Assembly (NCBI GenBank): GCA_021927905.1
Contig: BLLK01000079.1
Span: 1-41,318 of the forward strand
DNA length: 41,318 nucleotides
Origin: Chaetoceros tenuissimus
Taxonomy: Eukaryota; Bacillariophyta; Thalassiosirophyceae; Chaetocerotales; Chaetocerotaceae
Reading direction: 5' to 3'
Under the pieces are notes generated by a model. The model was not told where the DNA came from. It made no database searches and saw only the letters and a program-made list of their open reading frames with translations. This document shows positions 20,127 through 30,059 of the stretch, piece after piece. Made by a program: the position numbers and the translations under genes. Within the stretch, counting starts at the first letter, position 1. The number at the start of each line of letters is the position of its first letter.

Positions 20127-23103
20127 ATGAAAGCTCTCAAAATTGCCTCTACCAATGCACTTCTCTATCTTCTGTTTCAGGTCCTTTTGGTTCGTTCAAG
20201 AGCTGATGGATCCACATTAAATACAACTAGACTAGATTGTGGCGTGAGAAAACTTGCGTTAGAATTTGCAAAGTCAATCAATAATGATCAAGGTGCTCTT
20301 CGACATGTCTTTGATGCATTGAGATTAAGCGATTTGTGCCGTGTTCAGTATGATGAGGAAGACATCATTGCTAGTACAGATCGAAAGCTTCGCCATGTTG
20401 AGAAAATGGATACATGTTCTAAGGAAAAATGCACGTATGTAACTTCAAAGGCTAGTGATAAGGATGTAAATCGAGATGGTAGTATTGATCATCCATGGCA
20501 CAGCATTCATGAAGCTATCGAATTTGCTCGATCAACACCGAAATTCAGGACAATCGTATTGAGGGAAGGCATACATTACTTGAATGGGAAAACTTTGAAT
20601 CTAGATCAAAGAGATGCTGGTATGACAATTCGTGGGTATCTAGGAGAAGAAGTGTGGATTTCGGGAGGGATACCACTCAATGTTGATTTTGAGGAAACTG
20701 GGAATGGTTTGTTTCAAGCGAATATTTCAGATCTACTACAAGAAATCCATATTCCTTCACTAGTATCACTTTTTACCACTAACCGACGATATTTTCGTGC
20801 TAGATATCCAAATTCCAATCCTGAAATTGATCAATGGTAAGTTGGAGGAGGTAAGAGAGTGCTTCATATCATTCATCCTTACCATGCTAAAGTCTGATAT
20901 AAATTGTGCGTAGGGGGTATGCATCATTCGGTAGAGACGTTTACAGCATTAATGGAAAATATGCTGTAAGTAATCAAGCTGATCTTACATCTTTCTTAAT
21001 GCAATGTATCCTGATTATCGGATGGAATTTCTAGGTTGAATGGCATAAACCGAAACCGTCCTCTCCGCCCAACATCACCTTTGTTGATCTGACAAAGTCC
21101 AATGCGGGTATTCCTATCAAAAACAATTCAGCCATGCCAGGTTACAACTGGTACACAAATGGATATGGCGGATCATGTGCGAAAGTATGGGGCGATAATC
21201 CATCGTACTGGTGCTCAAATTCTTGTCAAGGTGGTTGGGCATTTGTTGACGCTGGTTGTGCAGAAAGAGGACGGCCTCAGATCCCCGTAGGGTTGAGTTA
21301 CAACTTGACTGCCCAAGCCACCAAAGATTTTAAAATGAAAAACTTGAGTGGAGGCATATTACATGCTTGGCACTCCCAATCATGGGCATTGCATATGTTC
21401 AACATTACCACTCACGACCCTATAAACGGCAAATTGAGATTTGGGAAGGGTGGAGGTCGCCAAGGAGCTAGGAATTGGTGCAGGTGTGATGAATGTACAT
21501 ATGCCGGACTTTGGTGCGGCCAACATCAAACACCTTCATGGAATGATGAACGCCTGATTGGCGGGAGTTGGATAATAGAGAATATATTCGATGAACTCGA
21601 TTCACCAGGTGAATTCTACTTTGATAAAAGCACCAATATGATATACGTAAAAGCAAATTCAACAATGGATTTGAAGGACTTCAAGTTTGCGATCTTGGAT
21701 CGATTGATAAACATTGAGAATACAAGTAACATTTGGATCTCCAACATAGGTTTCAAAGATTCTTCCCCAACATATATGAAAGAAATGTCAGCTCCATCGG
21801 GAGGAGATTGGTCGCTACATAGAGGTGGGGCCCTTTACATGGAAAGGGTTGCCAAAATTACCGTAAACAATTGCACTTTTAGGAGACTTGATGGTAATGC
21901 TATATTCTTGTCTCGAAAGACAAGGCATGTTACAATTGAAGATAGCCGCTTTGAATGGATTGGGGAGAGCGCAATTGCTACTTGGGGTCAGACAAAAGAG
22001 TTTGATGCAACAGATAATAACATTCCAATGTTTACGAGAATAATTCGAAATATTTTTCGAGAACTTGGCATATACCAAAAGCAAGCGTCCGCAGTTGGTC
22101 ATTGTAAAGCGGCTCTGACAACGATCAGAGAGAACATAATGTTCAATATGCCTCGCGCAGCGATTAATTTCAATGATATGGTTGGAGGAGGAGATATTGT
22201 CGAAAGAAATGTAAGTGAGGCTGCCGATTACATGTATTTCATTGATTATGCATATATCTGATATCTTTTGAAACACAGTTAATATTCAATACATGTCGCG
22301 AAAGTGGCGATCATGGACGTAAGTGAGGGCAAACATATTTTAATATCCATTCATATGCACTGAAAATTACTAAATCACTACTTTATGAGATAGCTATAAA
22401 TACATGGGATCGCTTGCCATTTCTTACAACACTTCGAGACGGAGTTAATGCAAGCTTCGACCCTCTAGTTCGAGCAATCCGCAAGAACTTTATTTTTGCA
22501 AACTATGGGGCTTCGCAAGGAGTAGACAATGACGATGGTTCTTCATGGTACCATGTCTACAAAAATTTATGGTATGCCTCAATGGGTTTCAAAATGGACT
22601 ATGGTGGCCATGATTCTATTTTCGAAGACAACTTAGTCCTATCTTATCCCTACGATGGACAGCAGTGTTTCACAATGGATTCCTTCAATAGGAATAATTT
22701 CACAACAAATGCACATATTGTACGAAGGAATCGTTGCTTCATAGGATTAGGTAATAAGATGTCAAGTGGTTGCGGCGATCCAACTTGTGCAAGTCCCTAT
22801 CCTGAATCCAAAGAGTCATTGGAATTGATTGGTACTCATCGCGATACTTGCTCAAATGCGAAGCTTGTGCTATCATCCAATAAATACTTTACACCTAGTG
22901 GTCAGGGGAAGATTCAACTAGATGATGGACTTTTTACACTTGAAGATGCACAGACAAAATGTGGCATGGATACAAATTCAACAGTTGAGACACTACCAAA
23001 CGAAATGCAGATTCTAGAGTCAGTGAGAGAAATGATCAGAGAGATGAACGAAAATAATCGAAACATGTTTTTCGAAAGCAGAGACCCCAGCAGTTATAAT
23101 TAA
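20127..23103 (+). CDS. secreted right-handed beta-helix (pectate lyase-like) protein, five exons
   Basis: Exons are 20127-20836, 20914-20965, 21035-22210, 22279-22318 and 22394-23103, giving 895 aa; introns are 68-77 nt with GTAAG donors. Two exons are tiny (52 and 40 nt). A signal peptide covers about residues 1-26. The sequence DRDGSIDHPWHSIHEAIEFAR-type opening (here NRDGSIDHPWHSIHEAI), then TIVLREGIHYL, is the standard start of a parallel beta-helix carbohydrate-active or adhesion protein. Later coils show NIWISNIGF, KITVNNCTFRRLDGNAIFL and VTIEDSRFEWIG. The junction of exons 3-5 reads RNLIFNTCRESGDHGPINTWDR, a common motif in this family. A Cys-rich insert (about 287-440) interrupts the helix. 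The substrate is unknown; polysaccharide binding or cleavage is inferred. Confidence 0.85.
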
Positions 23104-23321
23104 TAATAAAATAAAAAAGCAATGATGGATGGCATATGACATTGTTATGTAGCTAATCATATAGCCATTTTCATTATTGGTCCTGTAAACTCAGTCGTGC
23201 TGGGCGGGCAGATGGGACTGAGAAGAGAAGCCGATAACAAAACCAACAAACATCTCATTATGATCGCAACGGCATAACAAAGAGTGTCACCATAATTTAT
23301 ACAACTCAAAACAAATTGACT

Positions 23322-23816
23322 ATGATTTGTAAATGCTACATATTGCTCTTTACTCTGTTGAAAATAGCCGAAGGTTCTAGATTGAGAGGCAGCGGCTTAA
23401 AGAATGGAAATGATAACAATTATAACGGCCAAAATAAAGAGAAGGCTAATCGTAAATCTTTGGAAAACGAAAATGTTTTACGAGAAGTAATAGAGGGTGA
23501 AGACGTAAACAGAGCAAAGAGAGAAACAGAATCTGTGCCACCTCTCTGCAAACCATGGTGTTGGAAGAAAGAGCAGCCATGGTTCAACGAGGAAGATCCA
23601 TCAAAAAGTAAATGTGGATGGAAACCTTGTAACTTTTGTTCACCTTGTCGACCCACATATCATCCTACAATAAGCCCCCAAGATGCCGATTCTGCCATTA
23701 AAGCACCTGAATATTGTGCCAAGTTTTGCCGAAATCACCACTATCCGTGGCACAAGGAAGGCGGCGGAGGAAAATGCTATTGGCTCAGTTGTTCAGGATG
23801 TAGTGAATGTGATTGA
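23322..23816 (+). CDS. small secreted protein with two six-cysteine repeats
   Basis: The 164-aa product has a signal peptide (MICKCYILLFTLLKIAEG), a polar linker rich in Asn, Lys and Glu, and two repeats of one cysteine pattern at about 76-109 and 132-163. The pattern is C-x3-C-x5-PW-x(n)-KC-x-W-x2-C-x2-C-x2-C. A short linker with PTYHPTISP joins them. The first ATG in frame is 23322; the frame itself begins earlier with TTG. I do not recognise the motif as a named domain. Disulphide bonding and an extracellular role are inferred from the signal and cysteine content. It lies 220 nt downstream of the beta-helix gene on the same strand. Confidence 0.75.
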   Translation: MICKCYILLFTLLKIAEGSRLRGSGLKNGNDNNYNGQNKEKANRKSLENENVLREVIEGEDVNRAKRETESVPPLCKPWCWKKEQPWFNEEDPSKSKCGWKPCNFCSPCRPTYHPTISPQDADSAIKAPEYCAKFCRNHHYPWHKEGGGGKCYWLSCSGCSECD

Positions 23817-23817
23817 G

Positions 23818-23836
23818 CATGCATACTCCATGCATG
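23818..23836 (+). other. short inverted repeat just after the Cys-rich gene
   Basis: CATGCAT and ATGCATG form a perfect 7-bp inverted repeat with a 5-nt loop, one base after the stop codon. It would make a small hairpin in the 3' UTR. It may be chance. Confidence 0.3.
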
Positions 23837-23951
23837 TATTGATTCATAGGTACTGGGCATTTCTTTGGGATAACCCAAAATGTTTGTATTATATATTTTA
23901 ATAATAACTATATGAATTTTTTTTTTTCATATATCATCATAGGTAATCGTT

Positions 23952-25079
23952 TTATTTCTTTTTATTCACTTTTCCCCCATGAATGGTGTATCTACCATAT
24001 TCTTTAGCAGGGTCAAAAACCTCCCATCGAGAAGCTGGAAAGATATGCTTATTTTTTTCATACCATTGACGCTCTACTACTTTTCCTGGGTGAGATTCAT
24101 CCTTTTCTACCCTTCTATCCAAAGGTCCTACACGTACATCATCGTGTACATCGAAATTAAACAACGGACCAGATTTTCCTCTCGCCTTGGTGACAATTAA
24201 GTCATAAAACGTGATGTCATGAGGAATGATTAAATCTTCCTTGACATAGAGCAGTGCGTCACTACTGGCATTTGCCATTTCCCTGAATTCTTTACCTAGA
24301 TCTCGTCGAACTTTGTCTAGAAATTGTGAAATGGAATCTCCTTTTTGCACCATCAGATTTCGCCTATGCCCGGATCCATCCCAATAGGAATAAGTTATTT
24401 CAAGAAGCTCTTTTTTGATCTTGTTTTGATTTTCTATCCATTCATTCTTCAGTCTTCGACGCTCAGCGGCAAGTTTATCTTCTCTCATTTTATCTGGAAG
24501 AAAGGATGTGTCTATATTGGGATCCTTTTTAATTTCAGTTTTTGTAGAATCGTTTGTTTTACTCTTATCCATGTCATCATCTTTTAGATCAGATACGAAA
24601 TCATCTGCATCGTCTGCATCAGCAAAGGACAAAGTATTTAGCATCTTCTTTTTCTTCTTCTTTTTTAATTTCAATTCCTTCTTTCTCTTTTTCTCTGCTC
24701 TCGCCTTTTCCTCTTCTGTCATGCCTACTTCATCTACTGCTGTGCCGTCTTCATTTAGTAAACCCTGTTTACGTTTCTTTGCAAGTTCTGCACTTTCTTC
24801 CTGAGCCTTTTTGAATTGCTCTGCAGTGACGAGTCCAACCGTCTTTGATCGAAACACTTGTTCTTCGTAAGACAACGCTGCATTTGAGTCAAATTTATCA
24901 TTCATGGATTTGCGACCTCGCTGTGCATCGTCTTTGATCTTTTTCCTTTTTTCTTCAAATTCTTGCTGTTGTGCTTGGCGCTGCTTGGAAAGAGCGGCTG
25001 CCCGGCTGCCCGCTACATTTCCTTCAACTGTATCAATGCCTGTTGATGGCAAGTTGAACTTGGCGCCAAAGTCTCCCAT
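23952..25079 (-). CDS. XAP5/FAM50 family nuclear protein
   Basis: FAM50 proteins (XCT in plants) are nuclear, act with the spliceosome and chromatin, and influence small RNAs and the clock in plants. The 375-aa single-exon product has a lysine-rich coiled-coil N half and a highly conserved XAP5 domain in the C half. Diagnostic stretches are [63 protein letters not shown], and [15 protein letters not shown]. Length matches the family (about 330-360). The first exon-free ATG is at 25079, and the N terminus [12 protein letters not shown] leads straight into the helical region. Its stop faces the Cys-rich gene, 135 nt away. Confidence 0.96.
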   Translation of the reverse strand: MGDFGAKFNLPSTGIDTVEGNVAGSRAAALSKQRQAQQQEFEEKRKKIKDDAQRGRKSMNDKFDSNAALSYEEQVFRSKTVGLVTAEQFKKAQEESAELAKKRKQGLLNEDGTAVDEVGMTEEEKARAEKKRKKELKLKKKKKKKMLNTLSFADADDADDFVSDLKDDDMDKSKTNDSTKTEIKKDPNIDTSFLPDKMREDKLAAERRRLKNEWIENQNKIKKELLEITYSYWDGSGHRRNLMVQKGDSISQFLDKVRRDLGKEFREMANASSDALLYVKEDLIIPHDITFYDLIVTKARGKSGPLFNFDVHDDVRVGPLDRRVEKDESHPGKVVERQWYEKNKHIFPASRWEVFDPAKEYGRYTIHGGKVNKKK

Positions 25080-25507
25080 TTAAATTTAGGTGAACGCAGA
25101 TAGCTTCGTCTTCTATTATTGATGTTTTTAAAGGTATTGCTTCCTCTTTGTCTTTCACGCAAAAGTATATGGAGTGCCCTAATCAAAAACTCGTGTGAAG
25201 TAATGAAGCACGAGTATAAACAGTGTACGTACTGTGTACTGTGTATTTTTTGCTGGCTGTCGGCTGTCTCGGTTTTTACTACTTTGGTATTCACAAGTAC
25301 GTACAACTGGCTTTAGGCTGAACATTTTTCTACGACAGATTTCTCCAAGCCATGCTGAAATAAAATCATGGCTTTCAGCAACAATTTCTTTATGCCAAAA
25401 TAAAGTATTCAAAATTATACAGAATGGATAGAAAATGAATGAAAATGGACTATAATATAGAAATATATCGCATTCATTCATTGATGATATCGTATATCAC
25501 TATCTAA
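25080..25507. other. Intergenic region between XAP5 and NAA25 genes
   Basis: Both genes are read leftward, so this holds the NAA25 3' UTR and the XAP5 promoter. Short frames on both strands lack coding character. Confidence 0.4.
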
Positions 25508-28500
25508 TTAACTTTCTACTTCAAAAGATTCCATATCGGATGTAATTTGATCCAAATGAGGCATGATTCGTTTGTGGATCTCACTTCTATATGATTTCAT
25601 ATCATTCATCACTTTTTCAGCGACATCATTTCCTTCGTCGCCAAGAAGTCCCAATGGCTCCCCAACAAATTCAATAGCAGCAATACTCTCGATAAGAGCA
25701 TCGAAGGATTTCTTTGCATGAGCTACTACATTCTTGAACTCAAGAGCAATGTTTGCCATGGCACCGGCAACTGGTTTTGTATCTCGTTTTCTCTTTCCCC
25801 ACGAAAATTGATCGCAAGCACTTGCAGTTGTCTGAAAGATTGCAAACAGAGTGACGAGGTTGTCGGACAACAAACGACTTGCTATTTGAATATCGTCACC
25901 TTGTTCATCCTTCAATATTTTCGTGGTTTCAACAAGTAATAACTTTGCATTTTCCAAATATTCGACACAATATCTTTCACGTGTTGCTAAACTGTCATCA
26001 GATTGAACTGTATCTGTTGACAAGCAGCTTCCAGAGACAATCACTACAAATGCCTTGATAATATTTATAGTAGCTTCTATCAGCACTTTTTGAGCTTTAT
26101 TGATGTCGCATTCTTTTTCTAAACATTTTTCGGTCAGCCTTATGGATTCACAAAGACTCTCGCTTCGAGTGTATAATGAGTCACTTTTTTCTACTTTCAC
26201 AATCTTGCCCTTTTTCGGAGGTTTGATCACTTGTGCTGCAAGTACAAGTCGACATAGCATTGAATGCAAATGGGACCGAATAATGGACTGTGTGGATTGG
26301 AAATCAAAGTCACTTCTTTGCAAAATCTCAAATTCATTCACTGTGAAGTCACGGTTGTCCGAAAGTACATCCAAATCATCTGTATCACCTTTTGCAATTG
26401 ATAGTACAGAGGGTGCAGTGAAAAATGAAGCTGAGTCTCGAATGATTTTCTCATTTCTTTCTGCGTCCCGTTCATTGCCAACAAGACCAAAAAGAAGGCC
26501 TAGACTCTCATTACCTGTACAGTTGTCATTCACGAGTGGTGCGACGTCCATAATTATGCTTTTTGCTTCTAAAAGTTGCATACTAGGTGACATTCGAGTT
26601 TGTTGCCAAGAAATCATTTCTCTTCCTCTTCGCATATTTCCATTTTCAAAAGCTTTAGGCATGTATGTTGCTAAATCTTTTGAGCTTGTAGAATGGATTT
26701 TAACTATTTTCCCTGCCTGGTCTGCAACTTCATTGTAAAGTCCAGCATTCATCAGATTGTTCATGACAAAGTAAGAACACGAATCGAGTTGGATTTGCTT
26801 TACATCCATATCCTTAAATACTTCATATGCACGGATTGCCGATCCAGTCATGAAAAGATATTTCGATGCTGCGATCTTGATATAGGCGTTGTAAGGAGAA
26901 TGAACCAACGCATATTCCAAGAGGGCCACTGATTTCATGTTTGCCACGGTCTGTGTTTTGCTATCTTCATGGCGGTTGAGATGAGACTCCAATTGTATAG
27001 CCAATAAGACAAGGTCGTCTCCAGGAAGACTTTCTTTCTGACCACCATCTTTAGGATTGCTTCCTAGGTCCATTGTAGCTTTCCAACAATTAATCATATC
27101 TTTTGAATTTGGAACTAATGAAATGAATATCTCATCCAAAGCTTTAGTAGAACTTTTGTCTGTGCATTTATCAGATACAGCGGCCCAAATAGCAAAACAA
27201 AACTTGACTGAACATATATAAGATCTCAAGCGTGATTTTCTTTCCTGCTTTGCTTTTAGTGATTCAGTGCCGTCTTTTACTTCTTTAACTGTTGGATCAT
27301 TTTTTTCACGCAGTGCAACAGCCCACTTCAAGATATCATTTAGTTCGTCCGATATTTTTCCTTCTACAGAAGTTTTCTCTACAAGAAGTCCGATATATTT
27401 ACGCAAATCTTGAAAACAACAAAAAACCAATGGGGAGTATAATGATGCATATTCAATAATGGCATTTGTCAGTACTTTTGCGGACCCTGTATCGTCATTT
27501 GATAGTCTAAGAGCGGCTAACTCAACTGAAATAAGATTCGGTCCTCTCAAAGGCACTTTAGGACCCTTTCCTGCTGCACGAATTTCGTTTTGTTCATTCA
27601 AAACACGGTCAAGAACTTGCTGGCAATTTGCAATAGATGCATCCAAATTATCTTTGTCAACAAGTCTCGCACAATGCAGTAATCCTTCCCAATAAGTCCA
27701 CTGATCTGGGAGTAGCACTAATAACTCGTTGCTGTATATTTCAAAAGCTTCTTGATATCTATCTACTTGTTGAAGTAAAGACACTTTCATCTCCAATAGT
27801 TCCTTTTGTGTTAATTGAATAACAGATCCTACGTGATTTTTTACATCTTCCTCGTCATTAATTTGTTTCTTCGTGTCTCCCTTTTCTATATCTCCAACTC
27901 GATCTAGAAAATCAATTGCCTCTTGAAACTTGGATTGCATCTCCAAACATTCAACATAGAGTCGCACATCATCTGCACTTGGAGGAAACACATTGCCATC
28001 ACCAGAAAATTGACTGATCTGCTTCATTGTCATCATTTCTGAAAGACGTGGCAACATGCTCAACTTTTTTGAAAGTTTCTCTTGTTCGTCTTTAGTCTCA
28101 TCCCTTCCGTCCTTCTCTAAAAGTTCAAGAAGTGCCTTTGCACTTTTATAATGCTCCATGATTGCCAAAATCATCCAACTCTGATATAGTCCTTCACTAG
28201 TAAGTTTGACGAGACTCATTGCATGAAATTGGGCATCTTCCCAGCATTTCAGTTTCTCTCTCGCATTAAAAATCTTTTCGTCTAGCTTTGAAGAGTTTGG
28301 AGTAAACTCAACTGAAGACGCAATTAATTTCAGATTACTCAGATATCCTTCTGTCAACAGCGCATATAATTGGTCGTTCAAATTGTCCATATTTGGAGAA
28401 GACTTATTAGCAGCGATGAATGCTTGCAACGTTTTGATAGCATAGGAGTACAACTTTACCAATGTTCTTGGAAGCCGAAGTGATTTGATTGAAATTGCAA

Positions 28501-29050
28501 TAGTTGCTACGGTTGTTTCTTCAGTTACTTCCAACGGCTGCATAGAAGGCTTAAATTGGGAAGAAATATTCTTTTCATTGAAAGTTGAGAAATATTCCAA
28601 ACGTTCATGATATGGCATGTCTAATACCGACAAAATATCCAGGTCGATTTCCATTTTCGCAGAAGAAGACTTGTCGCTCGATGATTTTGCAGGAGCTGCT
28701 TGACTCCCACCTGATTTCTTTCCTTTTCCTTTGCCTTTTTTCTTTCCACCAGCATTTGAAGTATTTGACTTTGCCTGTTTATTGGTATCGTCCTCAGTTG
28801 TAAGAGAACTATCAAGCGACAGAAGCCAGATTCTCTCATCAAGTTCTTCCCACTCATTGCCAAATACCGATAGTAGCTTTCTTATTTCAATACATGCTTC
28901 TCTAGCTTTTCCACAGCGGTCTAAACAGTGACATCTCAATGCAATTGTGATTGGCCAGTGACATTGAGGTTCAGATAGAGTTAGTTTCAATGCCTTTGAG
29001 TACTGGCAAGAATCTATCGCAGAATATATTGGCCGAAGTTTGTTCTCCAT
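25508..29050 (-). CDS. NAA25: NatB N-terminal acetyltransferase auxiliary subunit NAA25 (Mdm20 family)
   Basis: NAA25 anchors the catalytic subunit NAA20 to ribosomes so that NatB can acetylate proteins starting with Met-Asp/Glu/Asn/Gln. The 1180-aa single-exon product is almost wholly helical, with TPR-like repeats. It opens with NKLRPIYSAIDSCQYSKALKL, the typical NAA25 start. A Lys/Gly/Ser-rich insert lies at about 95-135. Other family blocks are SLLQQVDRYQEAFEIYSNEL followed by DQWTYWEGLL, NLISVELAALRL, NAYIKIAASKYLFMTGSA and the very characteristic DMDVKQIQLDSCSYFVMNNL. At 1180 aa it is longer than the human protein (about 970), through insertions. An uninterrupted 3.5-kb frame with no intron is notable for its size. 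Confidence 0.87.
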   Translation of the reverse strand: MENKLRPIYSAIDSCQYSKALKLTLSEPQCHWPITIALRCHCLDRCGKAREACIEIRKLLSVFGNEWEELDERIWLLSLDSSLTTEDDTNKQAKSNTSNAGGKKKGKGKGKKSGGSQAAPAKSSSDKSSSAKMEIDLDILSVLDMPYHERLEYFSTFNEKNISSQFKPSMQPLEVTEETTVATIAISIKSLRLPRTLVKLYSYAIKTLQAFIAANKSSPNMDNLNDQLYALLTEGYLSNLKLIASSVEFTPNSSKLDEKIFNAREKLKCWEDAQFHAMSLVKLTSEGLYQSWMILAIMEHYKSAKALLELLEKDGRDETKDEQEKLSKKLSMLPRLSEMMTMKQISQFSGDGNVFPPSADDVRLYVECLEMQSKFQEAIDFLDRVGDIEKGDTKKQINDEEDVKNHVGSVIQLTQKELLEMKVSLLQQVDRYQEAFEIYSNELLVLLPDQWTYWEGLLHCARLVDKDNLDASIANCQQVLDRVLNEQNEIRAAGKGPKVPLRGPNLISVELAALRLSNDDTGSAKVLTNAIIEYASLYSPLVFCCFQDLRKYIGLLVEKTSVEGKISDELNDILKWAVALREKNDPTVKEVKDGTESLKAKQERKSRLRSYICSVKFCFAIWAAVSDKCTDKSSTKALDEIFISLVPNSKDMINCWKATMDLGSNPKDGGQKESLPGDDLVLLAIQLESHLNRHEDSKTQTVANMKSVALLEYALVHSPYNAYIKIAASKYLFMTGSAIRAYEVFKDMDVKQIQLDSCSYFVMNNLMNAGLYNEVADQAGKIVKIHSTSSKDLATYMPKAFENGNMRRGREMISWQQTRMSPSMQLLEAKSIIMDVAPLVNDNCTGNESLGLLFGLVGNERDAERNEKIIRDSASFFTAPSVLSIAKGDTDDLDVLSDNRDFTVNEFEILQRSDFDFQSTQSIIRSHLHSMLCRLVLAAQVIKPPKKGKIVKVEKSDSLYTRSESLCESIRLTEKCLEKECDINKAQKVLIEATINIIKAFVVIVSGSCLSTDTVQSDDSLATRERYCVEYLENAKLLLVETTKILKDEQGDDIQIASRLLSDNLVTLFAIFQTTASACDQFSWGKRKRDTKPVAGAMANIALEFKNVVAHAKKSFDALIESIAAIEFVGEPLGLLGDEGNDVAEKVMNDMKSYRSEIHKRIMPHLDQITSDMESFEVES

Positions 29051-30059
29051 TCCCTGAGCTATATTGTATCCTTATGGACCTAGTCGATTTAGAGGATGTC
29101 TTCTGATTAATGTACGAGTATGTTCGGCTCTGTACCTTAGAATGGAATAGAATTACGAACAAGACATGACAACATAACATAGAAACCCACAAAAGATGAG
29201 GCTGGCATCGTCACCAATATCCTTTCTAACCGCTATTGGGTTGGGAGATAAACATATTGAAATGAAAATACTTTTTTTGGAAAAACTGCCTTTGATAAAG
29301 AGACCAGTGAAAGGCATATAATCCTTAAATAATTTATAATGTGTAATTTAAACTTTTTCTAGAAGTACTAATAAACGATTTATGTAGCACACTTTCAAAA
29401 ATGCGAAGTATCTACTTTTCATTTGAACTTTATAAATGTGCAATATACATCTATTCTAATTAAAATTTTACTCATACTAAAATATATGAATACTATAATA
29501 TCAACACAAGGTAAGGTAAATACATTATGAATTTGGTTACATGAGAGTAAATAATAAGATGTAAAAACATAAATGTAAAAATGATCAAAATAGATGTTTA
29601 CAATTCCATGTTGACTCGGGACTTCTGGAGCTTTCACTCATTGGCACTTTAGAAGGATGATGTCAAGCTAGTGGATCAGAGTTCGCATCAATCAACAAAC
29701 ATCAAAGGCTTCATCGACGAACTCATCCATTGGATCCATCAAAGAAAAACTTCCTTCTTCCCATCAGTTCTTCTAATCATAAAATCCAAGTAAGTAAAAT
29801 CTTAATCCAGAAGTGTTTTGTATCATGAAGACCTTATACTATGGTAATAGAGAGCAGCAATAATAGTGATGACAGCACTTTTACAACTAAACATCAGACT
29901 TGCTTTGACATCTGCTTCATTATTTCAATTTTCTTTTTCTAATTTCTAACTATGAAATTGCGTTCTCATCATTTCATTAGATACCAAACGTATATCAATC
30001 AAATCGTCTTCATTTGATTGATACTTATAAAACAACAACACAGACCAAAAGAAACAAAG
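29051..30059. promoter_or_regulatory. Divergent promoter region between NAA25 and the acyl-CoA dehydrogenase gene
   Basis: This is 1 kb of strongly AT-rich DNA without a convincing gene. The small minus-strand frame at 29419-29637 has no family features. A perfect 12-bp inverted repeat lies at 29993-30023. It is followed by TATAAA-like sequence (TTATAAAAC at about 30026) some 30 nt before the dehydrogenase ATG. Confidence 0.45.
29993..30023 (+). promoter_or_regulatory. 12-bp perfect inverted repeat upstream of the acyl-CoA dehydrogenase
   Basis: TATCAATCAAAT (29993-30004) and ATTTGATTGATA (30012-30023) are exact reverse complements with a 7-nt spacer. The element ends 36 nt before the start codon. 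It could be a dimeric transcription-factor site or an mRNA leader hairpin; neither is shown. Confidence 0.45.
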
